Under the pieces are notes generated by a model that saw nothing but the letters and a program-made list of their open reading frames with translations, was not told the origin of the DNA and searched no databases. From NCBI RefSeq assembly GCF_000014145.1, contig NC_008255.1:4046001-4110000 (forward strand): a DNA stretch of 64,000 bases, in the 5' to 3' direction. Shown here piece by piece: positions 50,437-59,662 of this stretch. Within the stretch, counting starts at the first letter, position 1, and each line of letters begins with the position of its first letter. Made by a program: the position numbers and the translations under genes. Source of the stretch: Cytophaga hutchinsonii ATCC 33406. GTDB lineage: Bacteria > Bacteroidota > Bacteroidia > Cytophagales > Cytophagaceae.

Positions 50437-51783
50437 TTGCTACTAGAACTGTTTTTAAAAGGCATTAATTCAAAAATCGAATCCATCGATGCAAAACGTA
50501 TTTACTTTGTAAATGTTTTGTCTTTGTTATGTTTGTTTACATCCATAGCAATTGTCATTCCTTACATAATACTTAACCTGCACGTGCTTGCCGGAGTGTG
50601 CGTGATTTTTTCTGCCGGTTATGTAATCAGCTTTAATTTTAATGCACGGGGTTTGTATAGTGTTGCCAAATCATTTTTATTTTCAACAATAGCCATAAAC
50701 ATCTTTGCCTTATCGGTAATCTTCGGAAGCAGAATAAATATGACTGTTTTTTATATTCCGTTAGTGGTAATTTTGTTTTTGCTATTTGACAAAGAACACA
50801 GAGCTGCATTTTTTGTTTCAATCATTGTTGTAATAGCTATGTGTATACTGGGCTTTGTGATGAATAATTTTACCGTGAGTTCTTTAATGGTTTTAGAAGA
50901 AACAGAGATTTTTATTATTAATACGATATTCAGCGGAGTGTCGTTGTTTGGTACATTATTCGTTTGTTATGTATTTATTTTTTCTTCAGAACTGCTGCTA
51001 AAGGGTTTGGCAAAAAAAAATGAACGCTTGCAGCAGGAGCGTAATGCACTCTATGAATCTACCATTCAATTAAATAAGACAGCACAAGAGCAGGAAGACC
51101 TGAATACGTTAAAAAATAAATTGTTATCCATCATTTCGCATGATGTGCGCCAGCCGGTAAACAATCTGTTGAGTCTTTCAGAAATTATGCTTCAGGCAAA
51201 AATATCAGAAGAAGAAATTCAGCTGCTTGGGTTACGGTTAAAGGAAACATCTATTTATGTATATCAAATGCTGGACAATCTCCTTACCTGGTCCTATTCT
51301 CAAATGAATGGCTTACATCCTGAGCCTATAAAACTGATTCTGAAAGAGGATATTGAAAAGGAACTGAAGAACCTCTCGTATTTAATAGATCAAAAGAAAA
51401 TCCATATTGAATTAAACGTGAACGATGCTGACCACATTCAATTTGATAAAGTAATGTTTCAGATCGTATTTAGAAACATTGTGAGCAACGCAATAAAATT
51501 TTCTCAGGCAGAAGGCCGTATTAGAATTAACACAGAAAAAGCAGACAATAAAATTGCCTTATCAATAAGTGATGATGGGATTGGTATTCCAAAGGAAATT
51601 ATGGAAAAGCTTTTTGTAAATAATTTCTCTAAAAACAGATTTGGCACACAAAATGAAAAAGGGGCAGGTATTGGTTTGATGTTGTGCAAACAGCTGATGG
51701 ATGCAAACAATTCAGAAATAAAGGTTAAATCCAATTTGGGCAAAGGCTGTACGTTTGTACTTATTTTTCCTGCAGGCTCTTAA
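50437..51783 (+). CDS. Membrane sensor histidine kinase, tandem copy 2
   Basis: 448 aa from a TTG start, the only plausible one since the next in-frame ATG lies near residue 102. The same architecture as its neighbour: six membrane helices, then LSIISH235DVRQPVNNLLSL, N box FRNIVSNAIKFS, G1 ISDDGIGIPKE and G2 NEKGAGIGLMLCKQL. The IESIDAKRIYFVNVL start parallels NSIDAKRNFIAKVTI in copy 1. A product of gene duplication that has diverged mostly in the membrane part. Confidence 0.88.
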   Translation: MLLELFLKGINSKIESIDAKRIYFVNVLSLLCLFTSIAIVIPYIILNLHVLAGVCVIFSAGYVISFNFNARGLYSVAKSFLFSTIAINIFALSVIFGSRINMTVFYIPLVVILFLLFDKEHRAAFFVSIIVVIAMCILGFVMNNFTVSSLMVLEETEIFIINTIFSGVSLFGTLFVCYVFIFSSELLLKGLAKKNERLQQERNALYESTIQLNKTAQEQEDLNTLKNKLLSIISHDVRQPVNNLLSLSEIMLQAKISEEEIQLLGLRLKETSIYVYQMLDNLLTWSYSQMNGLHPEPIKLILKEDIEKELKNLSYLIDQKKIHIELNVNDADHIQFDKVMFQIVFRNIVSNAIKFSQAEGRIRINTEKADNKIALSISDDGIGIPKEIMEKLFVNNFSKNRFGTQNEKGAGIGLMLCKQLMDANNSEIKVKSNLGKGCTFVLIFPAGS

Positions 51784-52126
51784 AATGCCAACCCATTTTT
51801 AGTAAAGAGCATAAAACCGATTGGTTTTTTACTCAACGTGAATCTCGCCGGATACGGTTTCTCAAGTAGTAAGAAAAAAAATTGGAATGCGCAGACATGA
51901 ATTTTAAAGATACCTTATTTATAATATTTGAATTAATTTAATATAACTGACTGAAATTAAATGAAATAATAGCAAGTGGTATGTTAACCTATATACACAA
52001 CATGTAATTTTTGTAACAATAGCCTAAAATCCTGTAATGTATTAGCCGCTCAAACTCCGCACTTTTACAACACTCTAATGGAAGATTAATTCCTGTAGAC
52101 CATACTACTAATAAAAGAATTGTGTT
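51784..52126. other. 343-bp gene-free spacer
   Basis: Holds a weak 6-bp hairpin with T tract at 51813-51830 (AAAACC/GGTTTT), which may end the kinase transcript. Nothing else is recognised. Confidence 0.45.
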
Positions 52127-53200
52127 ATGAGAAAGTTGAGAAATAAAAGCAACGCTAAAAGCGAGCAGGATGTTATAAAAACATTTTCAACAACCCAAGC
52201 TACAGATGTTATAAATGCCGCCCCGCAAAAAGCGGCAGCATTGCACACATCAAATGCTGTATTAACATATAAAACAATACCGGCATATAATAAGCAGTCG
52301 GCTGATTACACAAATCAATCTTTTGCAGAGTATAGCTTCAACCAGATCAAAACGCTGACTACCGATTTCGGGTTCAAGCAGAATATCAACGATACAGATT
52401 TAAATATTTACGCATTGGATGATAATGCTACCGCATTGGTTATCATGTGTGAACATTATGAATTAACAAGAGAAAAAACAGATCTTGAACTGATAGACAT
52501 TTACTTGAATTTCATTCAATATTGCCTGCAGCCTAATGGCTATTTTTTCAAATATGTAGATATAGAAAAGAAATTTACAGACGAAAACAACGGTGTAAAT
52601 TTAGCAGATACAACAGGTTGTGCTATCTGGGCTCTTGGATACTTAATATCTAAGAAGAAAATGCTTCCTGCAGAAACAGTAGAGAAAGCCGAAGCAATGT
52701 TTGTAGAAGCATTAGCCGGCATTAAAAAAATACATTCCGTTAATGCTATTGCGTATATTATTAAAGGTTTGCACTACCGCAATACGCGCAACGAAACAAT
52801 TGAAGGCGTTTGGTTAATCAAACAATACGCAAATATATTGGTGAACTTGTATAAAGATGTAGAAAACAATAACTGGAAATGGTTTCAAAGTACTATATCC
52901 TTATCAAGCAGCCAGATATCAGAAGCATTGCTTTGCGCATGGCTGTCAACAGGTGAGCCTGCTTACAAACAAATATCAAAAACATCATTTGATTTCCTTT
53001 TGTCAAAAGTTTTCAAAAACGATGATTCCGCATCTTTTTTACAGGAAGAAAAAATGTTTGAAGGTAAAAAATCAACGGAAGTAAACACCTTGATTTTTGC
53101 TTTAAATACCTTCCACAAAGTTTTTAAAGATGATGAGTATCTGGTTAAAATAAAACGTTCTGCAGAATGGCTTGAATGGAATAAATTCATGTCTATCTAA
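52127..53200 (+). CDS. Hypothetical protein with predicted alpha/alpha-toroid fold
   Basis: 357 aa, no signal peptide or membrane helix. After a low-complexity N-terminus (about 1-65), the rest is made of paired helices with Asp and aromatic residues at their ends: YALDDNATALVIMCEHYEL, LNFIQYCLQPNGYFFKYVD, TTGCAIWALGYLIS, AIAYIIKGLHYR, ENNNWKWFQSTISLSSSQISEALL. The DDNATAL motif and the repeats resemble the helical domains found with glycosyltransferases and glycosidases. Function is not assigned. It precedes a two-helix membrane protein by 33 bases. Confidence 0.6.
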   Translation: MRKLRNKSNAKSEQDVIKTFSTTQATDVINAAPQKAAALHTSNAVLTYKTIPAYNKQSADYTNQSFAEYSFNQIKTLTTDFGFKQNINDTDLNIYALDDNATALVIMCEHYELTREKTDLELIDIYLNFIQYCLQPNGYFFKYVDIEKKFTDENNGVNLADTTGCAIWALGYLISKKKMLPAETVEKAEAMFVEALAGIKKIHSVNAIAYIIKGLHYRNTRNETIEGVWLIKQYANILVNLYKDVENNNWKWFQSTISLSSSQISEALLCAWLSTGEPAYKQISKTSFDFLLSKVFKNDDSASFLQEEKMFEGKKSTEVNTLIFALNTFHKVFKDDEYLVKIKRSAEWLEWNKFMSI

Positions 53201-53233
53201 GAAAAATCTTTCTATTAACAACTAATTTTATAT

Positions 53234-53440
53234 ATGAGAAATGCAGGAATTTTAGTGATCATTATCGGAGCTCTTATGATCGCATATACAGGCTTTAATA
53301 TTATCACAAAGGAAAAAGTAGTAGATGTTGGTCCGATTGAAATCAACAAAGAAGAAAAACATCCCGTACAATGGTCACCAATTGTTGGCGTAATTTTAGT
53401 AATTGGCGGAATCGCTATGGTTGCAATGAATAAAAAATAA
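53234..53440 (+). CDS. Small two-helix membrane protein (DUF3185-like)
   Basis: 68 aa: helix 1 at about 5-23 (ILVIIIGALMIAYTGFNII), a charged loop with the KEKVVDVGPIEINKEEKHPVQWSPIV motif, and helix 2 at about 48-64. The VDVGPIEI...WSPIVGVILVIGGI pattern is typical of DUF3185-like proteins common in stress clusters. Both termini are predicted on the same side. Confidence 0.7.
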   Translation: MRNAGILVIIIGALMIAYTGFNIITKEKVVDVGPIEINKEEKHPVQWSPIVGVILVIGGIAMVAMNKK

Positions 53441-53543
53441 TAAACATACGATATTCTTTATAATATGCCTTGTCACAGTTAATTTTGAGACAAGGTTTAT
53501 TATTTATACCCCAAAAATATTTATATTTATTAAAAGAAGAATA

Positions 53544-54104
53544 ATGAAGCTCTATTTAAAATTTGACATAAATACCATTTGTAAAAAGGTATTACAGGAA
53601 CAACTGGAGACATTAAATCTAAACTATTCAGTACTTGGTTTTGGTGAAGTTGAAATCAACAATGACCCTTCTGCAGAAACCATAAAAAAATTAAATCAAA
53701 ACTTAAATGATTATGGTATTTCTGTTGTAGAAAGCCATAAGAGTGTTTTGGTACAAAAGATCAAAGACGCCATTGTTGAAATGGTATATTCAGAAGAGAA
53801 ATTGTCCAATTCAAAAACGTCAGCATATCTGGCAGACAAGATTGGCCAAAGCTATGGATACATTTCAAATCTTTTTTCTGATGTGACGTATACATCTATT
53901 GCCAATTTCATTATTCTGCAAAAGATTGAACGTGCCAAGCAATTGATATTGACAAATGAGTTAACCATTACTGAAATTGCCTGGAAGCTGAACTACAGCA
54001 GTGTTGCGCATTTCAGTAACCAGTTTAAAAGTGCTACAGGACTTACGCCAAGCGCATTCCAACGGATCATTGACAAGCGTAAAAGTGCGCTTCAAAACAA
54101 ATAA
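53544..54104 (+). CDS. AraC-family transcriptional regulator
   Basis: 186 aa. The C-terminal about 100 residues hold the double helix-turn-helix of AraC proteins: LADKIGQSYGYISNLFSDVTYTSIANFIILQKIERAKQLIL and ELTITEIAWKLNYSSVAHFSNQFKSATGLTPSAFQ. The first about 75 residues form a small alpha/beta domain (LYLKFDINTICKKVLQEQLETLNLNYSVLGFGEVEIN) seen in other Bacteroidetes AraC regulators without a sugar-binding cupin. It is the likely regulator of the neighbouring stress genes; the CheY-like and kinase genes follow. Confidence 0.86.
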   Translation: MKLYLKFDINTICKKVLQEQLETLNLNYSVLGFGEVEINNDPSAETIKKLNQNLNDYGISVVESHKSVLVQKIKDAIVEMVYSEEKLSNSKTSAYLADKIGQSYGYISNLFSDVTYTSIANFIILQKIERAKQLILTNELTITEIAWKLNYSSVAHFSNQFKSATGLTPSAFQRIIDKRKSALQNK

Positions 54105-54139
54105 TTAAAATTTTTAATAAACAATAAACACTACATAAG

Positions 54140-54586
54140 ATGCAGAACGAACTGATTAGAGTAATGCTGGCAGATGATGATGAAGACGACAGACTCTTTT
54201 TCAAAGAAGCATTTGATGAAATTAAGATAAAAACGTCTGTAACAACATTAAATAACGGTATTGAATTAATGAACTATCTGACCAAACCAGACGCAGTTCT
54301 GCCGCACGTGTTGTTTCTGGATTTGAATATGCCCGGAAAAACAGGGATTGATTGTTTAAAAGAAATAAAGCAGATAGACCGGTTAAAGAATATAGCAATC
54401 GCTATTTATTCTACTTCAGCTTCGGACGAAGATATTGAAGAAACATTTGTACAGGGAGCTAATGTATACATCAAAAAGCCGCATGAATTTTCTACCTTAA
54501 AAAATATCCTTTCAGATGTAATAACACTTAACTGGCAATATCATACAAGCGGGTTAAACAGAGATAATTTTTTATTAAGCATATAA
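54140..54586 (+). CDS. Single-domain response regulator (Rcp1-like, CheY superfamily)
   Basis: 148 aa, only a receiver domain. Acidic triplet ADDDEDDR near residues 11-18, phosphoacceptor Asp in VLFLDLNMPGKTG (about 61), Thr/Ser in IYSTSAS (about 94) and Lys in VYIKKPHEF. The N-terminal acidic cluster and length match Rcp1-type regulators found with phytochrome-like kinases. It lies 26 bases before the CHASE3-PAS kinase gene and is its probable partner. With no output domain it must act through protein contacts or phosphorelay. Confidence 0.88.
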   Translation: MQNELIRVMLADDDEDDRLFFKEAFDEIKIKTSVTTLNNGIELMNYLTKPDAVLPHVLFLDLNMPGKTGIDCLKEIKQIDRLKNIAIAIYSTSASDEDIEETFVQGANVYIKKPHEFSTLKNILSDVITLNWQYHTSGLNRDNFLLSI

Positions 54587-54612
54587 CATCTAAAGGTATA
54601 AGCATATAAGGA

Positions 54613-56406
54613 ATGAACATTAAGTCAGTATTTAATAAATCAATTTTGCTAAAATGCATTTTTGTTGCATCATTGTTTATATTAATATTCATTTCAACAT
54701 TTACGTATAAGCACTCTACAGGCCTCATTCATTCATCCAAACGCTTAATTCATTCGCATAAAGTAAATCTGGAGCTGGAGCAATTAAACTCGCTGCTTAA
54801 AGATGTTGAAATTAATCAAACGGCTTATTTCATTTCAAGAGACACCACTTTCCTTTCTGCATTTAATAATTCAAGAACCCGCATAAGCCAATCTATAAAC
54901 AGACTGCAGGGTTTGACACAGGATAATTTAAAACAACAGAACAATTTAGATTCTCTTGTAAAACTCATAAAGGTTCGATACAATATTCTTTTTGAGAACT
55001 CCATTAATCTAAATGACTCTGTGCCCGTAAATGCAAAGCGCTTTAACAAGAGTTTGATAGACGGGAAGGCTGTAATGCGCACAATCCGCAGTCAGATTAA
55101 CCAGATGATCGAGCTGGAAAATATTTATTTAGTAGAACGGCAGGAAAAGTATGAGAACGAATCGTTTCTTACTCCATTCTATTCCTTAATGCTGTTATTG
55201 TTTTCTTTAATCGTATTTATTTTTTCATATTATAAAATAAGCCGCGATTTAGAATCGCTTAAAAAGTCAAACCTTGTTCTGAAAATTGCTACCGAAACGA
55301 TGAAACATGCCGAAGAGATCGGCGGTTTCAGTAGTTGGCAATGGGATCTGGCCACGAATAAATTTATCTATTCCGACAATCAGCACCGTTTACTTGGAGT
55401 TGAACGGGATTCATTTGAATCAAGCAATGATGCATTTATTAATTTTGTGCATCCGGAAGACAGGCATGTTATAAAAAATGGAGAGCGAATGGTATTGGAT
55501 GAACAGCAATCCAGTGTCGCATTCTTCAGAGTGATCCGGAAAGATGGCCAAATGAGGTACTTTAAATCTATTGGCAAGCTTCTTACCGATTCTTCAGGCA
55601 ATAAAATTCTCATTGGTATAAACAATGATATCACAGAAGAACATCTGGTGAGCAAATCGCTGGAAGACCGAAACAGTGAATTAGAAAAAAGCAATAAAGA
55701 ACTGGCATCCTTCAACCACGTTGCCAGCCATGACCTTCAGGAGCCGCTTAGAAAAATTCAAACATTTATTTCGCGGATATATGAGAAAGAAAGCAGCAAT
55801 CTATCACAGCAAGGAAAAGATTACCTGGAAAGGATACAGATTGCAGCAAAACGCATGCGTGTATTGATAGATGATCTGCTATTATTTTCACGAACAAATA
55901 AAGTTGAAAAAATATTTGAACACACAGACCTCAATCTGTTGCTGGATGAGGCAATACAGGAACTGACGCAGCAAATAGAAGAGACGGGAGCAACGATTTC
56001 TTCAGATCCTTTGCCGCAACTTATTATAATACCGTTCCAGATTCAACAGTTATTTATAAATCTGATTGCAAATTCTTTAAAATACAGCAAGCCAGATGTG
56101 CCGCCGGCAATTAAAATTGAAAGCTCTATTATCAATTCCAATGATTATGAAGCAATTATTAAAGAAAAGAATAAAGAGTTTTATAAAATATCCATTATGG
56201 ATAACGGACTGGGTTTTGATCAGGAATACGAAGAGGCGATTTTTACATTATTTTATCGTTTGCATAACAATTCAGACTATCCGGGAACAGGAATAGGCCT
56301 GGCTATCTGTAAAAAAATTGTTGAAAATCATAAAGGTTACATCAGAGCAGAAAGCGTTCCAGGCAAAGGATCTGTCTTTAGTTTTTTCCTGCCGCTGTAT
56401 CATTAA
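54613..56406 (+). CDS. CHASE3-PAS sensor histidine kinase
   Basis: 597 aa. Two membrane helices (about 9-29 and 190-211) enclose a CHASE3-type helical sensor (ELEQLNSLLKDVEINQTAYFISRDTTFLSAF...). A PAS domain follows (about 245-350, GFSSWQWDLATNKFIYSDN...), then HisKA with SFNHVASHDLQEPLRKI (His about 377) and a full HATPase with N box LINLIANSLKYS, G1 DNGLGFD and G2 GTGIGLAICKKI. The CHASE3 plus response regulator plus AraC arrangement suggests it controls the envelope-stress genes downstream. Confidence 0.92.
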   Translation: MNIKSVFNKSILLKCIFVASLFILIFISTFTYKHSTGLIHSSKRLIHSHKVNLELEQLNSLLKDVEINQTAYFISRDTTFLSAFNNSRTRISQSINRLQGLTQDNLKQQNNLDSLVKLIKVRYNILFENSINLNDSVPVNAKRFNKSLIDGKAVMRTIRSQINQMIELENIYLVERQEKYENESFLTPFYSLMLLLFSLIVFIFSYYKISRDLESLKKSNLVLKIATETMKHAEEIGGFSSWQWDLATNKFIYSDNQHRLLGVERDSFESSNDAFINFVHPEDRHVIKNGERMVLDEQQSSVAFFRVIRKDGQMRYFKSIGKLLTDSSGNKILIGINNDITEEHLVSKSLEDRNSELEKSNKELASFNHVASHDLQEPLRKIQTFISRIYEKESSNLSQQGKDYLERIQIAAKRMRVLIDDLLLFSRTNKVEKIFEHTDLNLLLDEAIQELTQQIEETGATISSDPLPQLIIIPFQIQQLFINLIANSLKYSKPDVPPAIKIESSIINSNDYEAIIKEKNKEFYKISIMDNGLGFDQEYEEAIFTLFYRLHNNSDYPGTGIGLAICKKIVENHKGYIRAESVPGKGSVFSFFLPLYH

Positions 56407-56491
56407 TTTAGGGTAGTAATAATACAATACTTTCAGAAAGCAGTGTAAAACATTGATTTTATAATAGTAATAAATTGCTGTTGTAAATTAA

Positions 56492-57106
56492 ATGCATGCA
56501 ATCATGAAAGACATATCAAGTATTAAAACAATCTTTCTTCAGATAAGTTGCTTTTTAGGATTAATGCTGGGGGTATCCGTATTATTTTCAAGTTCCTTCT
56601 GCAATAAATCAGCAGCCAAATCGGCTTCCATAGTAAATCAGGTCAATGATTCAAAATTCAGTTCAGATGCAGACCGAAAAAATGCGCTGATTTTAGTTTC
56701 AACAGCAGAGATTTGTTTGAGGGAAATTAAACTCGCACAGTTAGCTCAGAAGAGAGCGAAAACAGCAGATGTTAAAGAATTGGGCAAAATGAATGAAGAG
56801 TTTTATACACAAAAATTATTATCTGTTATTAAGCTGGCAAAAATAAAATCCATCTCGATTCCAACATCGCTTAGCACAGAAGGCGAAAAAATTTTTACGG
56901 AGCTTGAGAATAAATCAGAAGCATCGTTTGATGAATATTATTGTGACGAGATGATATACAATCATAAGCAAACGATTAATTTTTTTGAAGCCGTTTATTC
57001 GGAAACCAGTGATGAATATATAAACGCCTGGGCTAAAAATATGATTCCGGATCTGGACAAGCAATTATCGTATGCAGTGCTTTGTCAGAGAAGTGCAACT
57101 AAATAA
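56492..57106 (+). CDS. DUF4142 family membrane-anchored protein, copy 1
   Basis: 204 aa from the first ATG; a second ATG 12 bases later (56504) gives a typical MKD start. A hydrophobic segment (about 14-38) ends in a Cys-containing stretch SSSFCNKS, which is not a clean lipobox. The DUF4142 helical domain follows: ALILVSTAEICLREIKLAQLAQKRAKTADVKELGKMNEEFY, with the closing NAWAKNMIPDLDKQLSYAV. Paralogue of the gene at 58443, with YihY between them. Related to ferritin-like bundles; function unknown. Confidence 0.8.
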   Translation: MHAIMKDISSIKTIFLQISCFLGLMLGVSVLFSSSFCNKSAAKSASIVNQVNDSKFSSDADRKNALILVSTAEICLREIKLAQLAQKRAKTADVKELGKMNEEFYTQKLLSVIKLAKIKSISIPTSLSTEGEKIFTELENKSEASFDEYYCDEMIYNHKQTINFFEAVYSETSDEYINAWAKNMIPDLDKQLSYAVLCQRSATK

Positions 57107-57263
57107 AATTGTTTAGCACGTTGAATGGCAGACAGTCCTTGAAGTTCCTTGCAGGCGGCTTTATTGTGATAGATGATTAAGAGTATGTTCTTCGAATATT
57201 AAATGCTGCTATTTACTGAATTCCATAAAGCTCTTATTTATTTTATATTTAACAATTTTCAAT

Positions 57264-58163
57264 ATGCTTATCTACTTGAAAGATTTCCCCGGTTTATTAA
57301 AAACAACATTTAAAGAATGGAATAAAAGAGACCCATTCAGACAAAGCGCCGTGATTGCTTACTATGCAATTTTCAGTATGCCGGGCTTGCTGGTATTAAT
57401 AGTAACGATTATGGGTTATTTTTTCAGCAGAGATGTAGTGAGTCAAAACATCATACATCAGATTGCAAGCACCTTTGGAGCTGAAGTAGCTAAGCAGACA
57501 GAGTTAATGTTACTTAACGCAGGTAAAACAAAAGAAACCATTTTAGGCTCTATCATTGGAGTCGCTACCTTACTTGTTGGTGCAACGGGAGTATTTGTTG
57601 CACTTCAAAAAACATTAAATGAAATATGGGAAGTAGAAATCACAAATAAAAAGGGAATACTGCCGATGCTTAAAAACAGGCTTTTTTCTTTTGGGTTAAT
57701 ATTAGCCATTGCATTTTTATTGCTGATCTCACTTGTAGTATCTACAGCACTTTCCGCAGTTGGAGAATGGATACAATCAGACATGTCTGAAATATTTATT
57801 GCATTCTTTAACATTATTAATTTTACTGTTTCTTTAATAATTATTTCATTTCTGTTCGCATTAATTTTCAGAATACTGCCGGATGTACATATAACCTGGA
57901 AACAGGTATGGCTAGGCGCAATTCTTACAGGCATATTGTTTACAATAGGTAAAACAGCCATTGGTTTTTATTTTGGCAAGGCAACACCTGAATCGGCTTA
58001 TGGAGCCGGCGGCTCAATTGTACTGCTGTTATTGTGGGTTTCTTACTCTTCGATGATTTTATTTTTCGGAGCAGAATTTACACATACGTTTACAAAAAAA
58101 TATTTTCCGGTTAAAACCGATCAGCTTTCTAAAGAGGAAAAGGAAGAAGTGTTAAAAGTATAA
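57264..58163 (+). CDS. yihY: YihY/BrkB-family membrane protein
   Basis: 299 aa. Six hydrophobic segments: about 28-54, 92-118, 136-160, 174-204, 210-235 and 243-268. Conserved features are FRQSAVIAYYAIFSMPGLLVLIV, LNEIWEVEITNKKGI, FRILPDVHITWKQVWLGAILTGILFTIGK and YGAGGSIVLLLLWVSYSSMILFFGAEFTHTF. This is the YihY/virulence-factor BrkB family. Once named ribonuclease BN, it is now regarded as a transporter-like protein of unknown function. Between two DUF4142 genes in the stress cluster. Confidence 0.92.
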   Translation: MLIYLKDFPGLLKTTFKEWNKRDPFRQSAVIAYYAIFSMPGLLVLIVTIMGYFFSRDVVSQNIIHQIASTFGAEVAKQTELMLLNAGKTKETILGSIIGVATLLVGATGVFVALQKTLNEIWEVEITNKKGILPMLKNRLFSFGLILAIAFLLLISLVVSTALSAVGEWIQSDMSEIFIAFFNIINFTVSLIIISFLFALIFRILPDVHITWKQVWLGAILTGILFTIGKTAIGFYFGKATPESAYGAGGSIVLLLLWVSYSSMILFFGAEFTHTFTKKYFPVKTDQLSKEEKEEVLKV

Positions 58164-58192
58164 AATATGTTATAACACAGATTAACTCAAGT

Positions 58193-58239
58193 AAACAAGA
58201 TGGGCTTTCCTGTTATAAACAGGAAAGCCCATCTTGTTT
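58193..58239. terminator. Long perfect hairpin after yihY
   Basis: Two 21-base arms (58193-58213 and 58219-58239) are perfectly complementary around a 5-nt TATAA loop, 29 bases after the yihY stop. Only three T residues end the right arm, so it may be a terminator or a transcript-stabilising element. Confidence 0.7.
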
Positions 58240-58442
58240 AGAGCTCTTTATTTACGGCAGTTCACAGAGATTGATAAAAAATCATGTTATAAAAAATAAA
58301 AAAATTCAAAATGGGAATGATATAACACTTATATATTTTCCTGTAATAAATAACGCACAGATCGGTTGCACATTTGTAATGTTAATTAACAACAAGCTAT
58401 ATAAAACAAAAAACAACAAACACCATTAAAACTTTTAACATT

Positions 58443-59057
58443 ATGAAAACTACTACAATCAAAGCATCAATAATCAGTCTTTTTATTTCAACAGCTCTTG
58501 TAGGATTTACTTCATGCGAAAATAAAACAGAAACACACGCAGAAGAGAAACATTCTGAATCAAAAACAGAAGAAGTAGCAAAAGATCAAAACGATGCTAA
58601 ATTCAATGACAATGACGATGAAAAGAATGCTAAATTTTTAGTAAAAGCGGCTGAGATTAATTTAGAAGAAATTGCTCTTGGTAAACTGGCACAGGAAAAA
58701 AGCACAAATGCGGATGTAAAAGAACTTGGTAAAATGATGGAGAAGGCACATACAAAAGCATTCGAAGATCTTAAAGGACTTGCTTCTAAAAAAGGTATTT
58801 CAATTCCTACTGAAAATACAGAAGATATAAAAAATGCATGGACTAAGTTAAATGACAAAACGGATCAAAAAGACTTTAACAAAGCATATACAGATAAAAT
58901 GGTTAGCGGTCACAAAGATGCAGTAGACTTGTTTGAAAAACAATCAACGGAATCAAGTGATGCAGATATCAGAGCCTGGGCTACATCTATGTTACCTGAA
59001 TTGAGAACGCATTTAGATCATGCTGTAACTGTTCAAAACAAAGTTGACAAAAAGTAA
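58443..59057 (+). CDS. DUF4142 family lipoprotein, copy 2
   Basis: 204 aa, the same length as the copy at 56492. Lipoprotein signal peptide with Cys26 in VGFTSC, then a Glu/Lys-rich linker with NKTETHAEEKHSESKTEEVAKDQ. The DUF4142 domain shares the same spacing: KNAKFLVKAAEINLEEIALGKLAQEKSTNADVKELGKMMEKAH, and HKDAVDLFEKQSTESSDADIRAWATSMLPELRTHLDHAV at the end. The two genes are therefore paralogues. It starts the membrane-protein stress operon that follows. Confidence 0.85.
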   Translation: MKTTTIKASIISLFISTALVGFTSCENKTETHAEEKHSESKTEEVAKDQNDAKFNDNDDEKNAKFLVKAAEINLEEIALGKLAQEKSTNADVKELGKMMEKAHTKAFEDLKGLASKKGISIPTENTEDIKNAWTKLNDKTDQKDFNKAYTDKMVSGHKDAVDLFEKQSTESSDADIRAWATSMLPELRTHLDHAVTVQNKVDKK

Positions 59058-59124
59058 TTGAAACACATTGCATCTTTCAACCAGCTATAAAAAATTATCA
59101 AACTACATCTAAACAAATACAAAC

Positions 59125-59280
59125 ATGGGAAATATATTATACATCATCGCAGTAATCTTGGTCATCTTTTGGGCAGTAGGATTCTTTGCTTACACAGCAG
59201 GTGGCATCATACACGTATTGTTAGTATTAGCAATTATTGCTATTCTGATCCGTGTAATTCAAGGCGACAAAGTTGTCTGA
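59125..59280 (+). CDS. Lmo0937-family small membrane protein, copy 1 (51 aa)
   Basis: 51 aa starting MGNILYIIAVILVIFWAVGFFAYTAGGIIHVLLVLAIIAILIRVIQ, two membrane segments joined by the GGIIHVLLV motif that marks this family. Its near copy lies at 61878 (MGNLLYFIAVILVLFW...GGIIHILLVIAIIAVLLRVIR). It falls below a 60-aa cut-off and is easy to miss. Small proteins of this type are frequent in stress-induced clusters of Bacteroidetes and other bacteria; function unknown. It lies 68 bases after the DUF4142 gene and 66 bases before ytxH. Confidence 0.85.
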   Translation: MGNILYIIAVILVIFWAVGFFAYTAGGIIHVLLVLAIIAILIRVIQGDKVV

Positions 59281-59345
59281 TAAGAATAAAACAACAACAA
59301 CAACCAAAACAAACAAATCAATTCAACATCTAAACAATTACCACT

Positions 59346-59630
59346 ATGAGTTCAGGAAAAGTATTATTAGGAGTATTAGCAGGTATCGCTGCAGGTGCAT
59401 TAGTAGGAACATTATTAGCGCCGGAAAAAGGTTCAGACACAAGAAAAAAATTATTGAGCAAAGGGGATGATTATCTTGATGAGATCAAAGATCAGTTCAA
59501 TGAATTGCTTGGTTCTTTGAAAAATAAATTCGAAGAGAAATCTGAAGAAGCACAAGAGGCTTACGGAAAAGGCAAAACTAAATTCAACGAAGCTAAGAAT
59601 GAATTTAAAAATTCAATGGCTGAATTATAA
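59346..59630 (+). CDS. YtxH-like (gas vesicle/stress-related) protein
   Basis: 94 aa. One membrane segment (about 4-24, GKVLLGVLAGIAAGALVGTLLAPEKGSDTRKKL) is the YtxH domain mark, including the LLAPEKGSDTRKK motif. A helical, highly charged tail (KDQFNELLGSLKNKFEEKSEEAQEAYGKGKTKFNEAKNEFKNS) follows. YtxH proteins belong to the general-stress regulon in Bacillus. In an operon with the Lmo0937-type protein before and the holin-like protein after. Confidence 0.85.
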   Translation: MSSGKVLLGVLAGIAAGALVGTLLAPEKGSDTRKKLLSKGDDYLDEIKDQFNELLGSLKNKFEEKSEEAQEAYGKGKTKFNEAKNEFKNSMAEL

Positions 59631-59662
59631 GATTTTGATTAATTAAAATTATACATACAACT

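Noticed and set aside
54301-54320. CACGTG core inside the CheY-like gene as a parS site
   Set aside because: Only the 6-bp core matches; flanks do not fit GTTNC/GNAAC.
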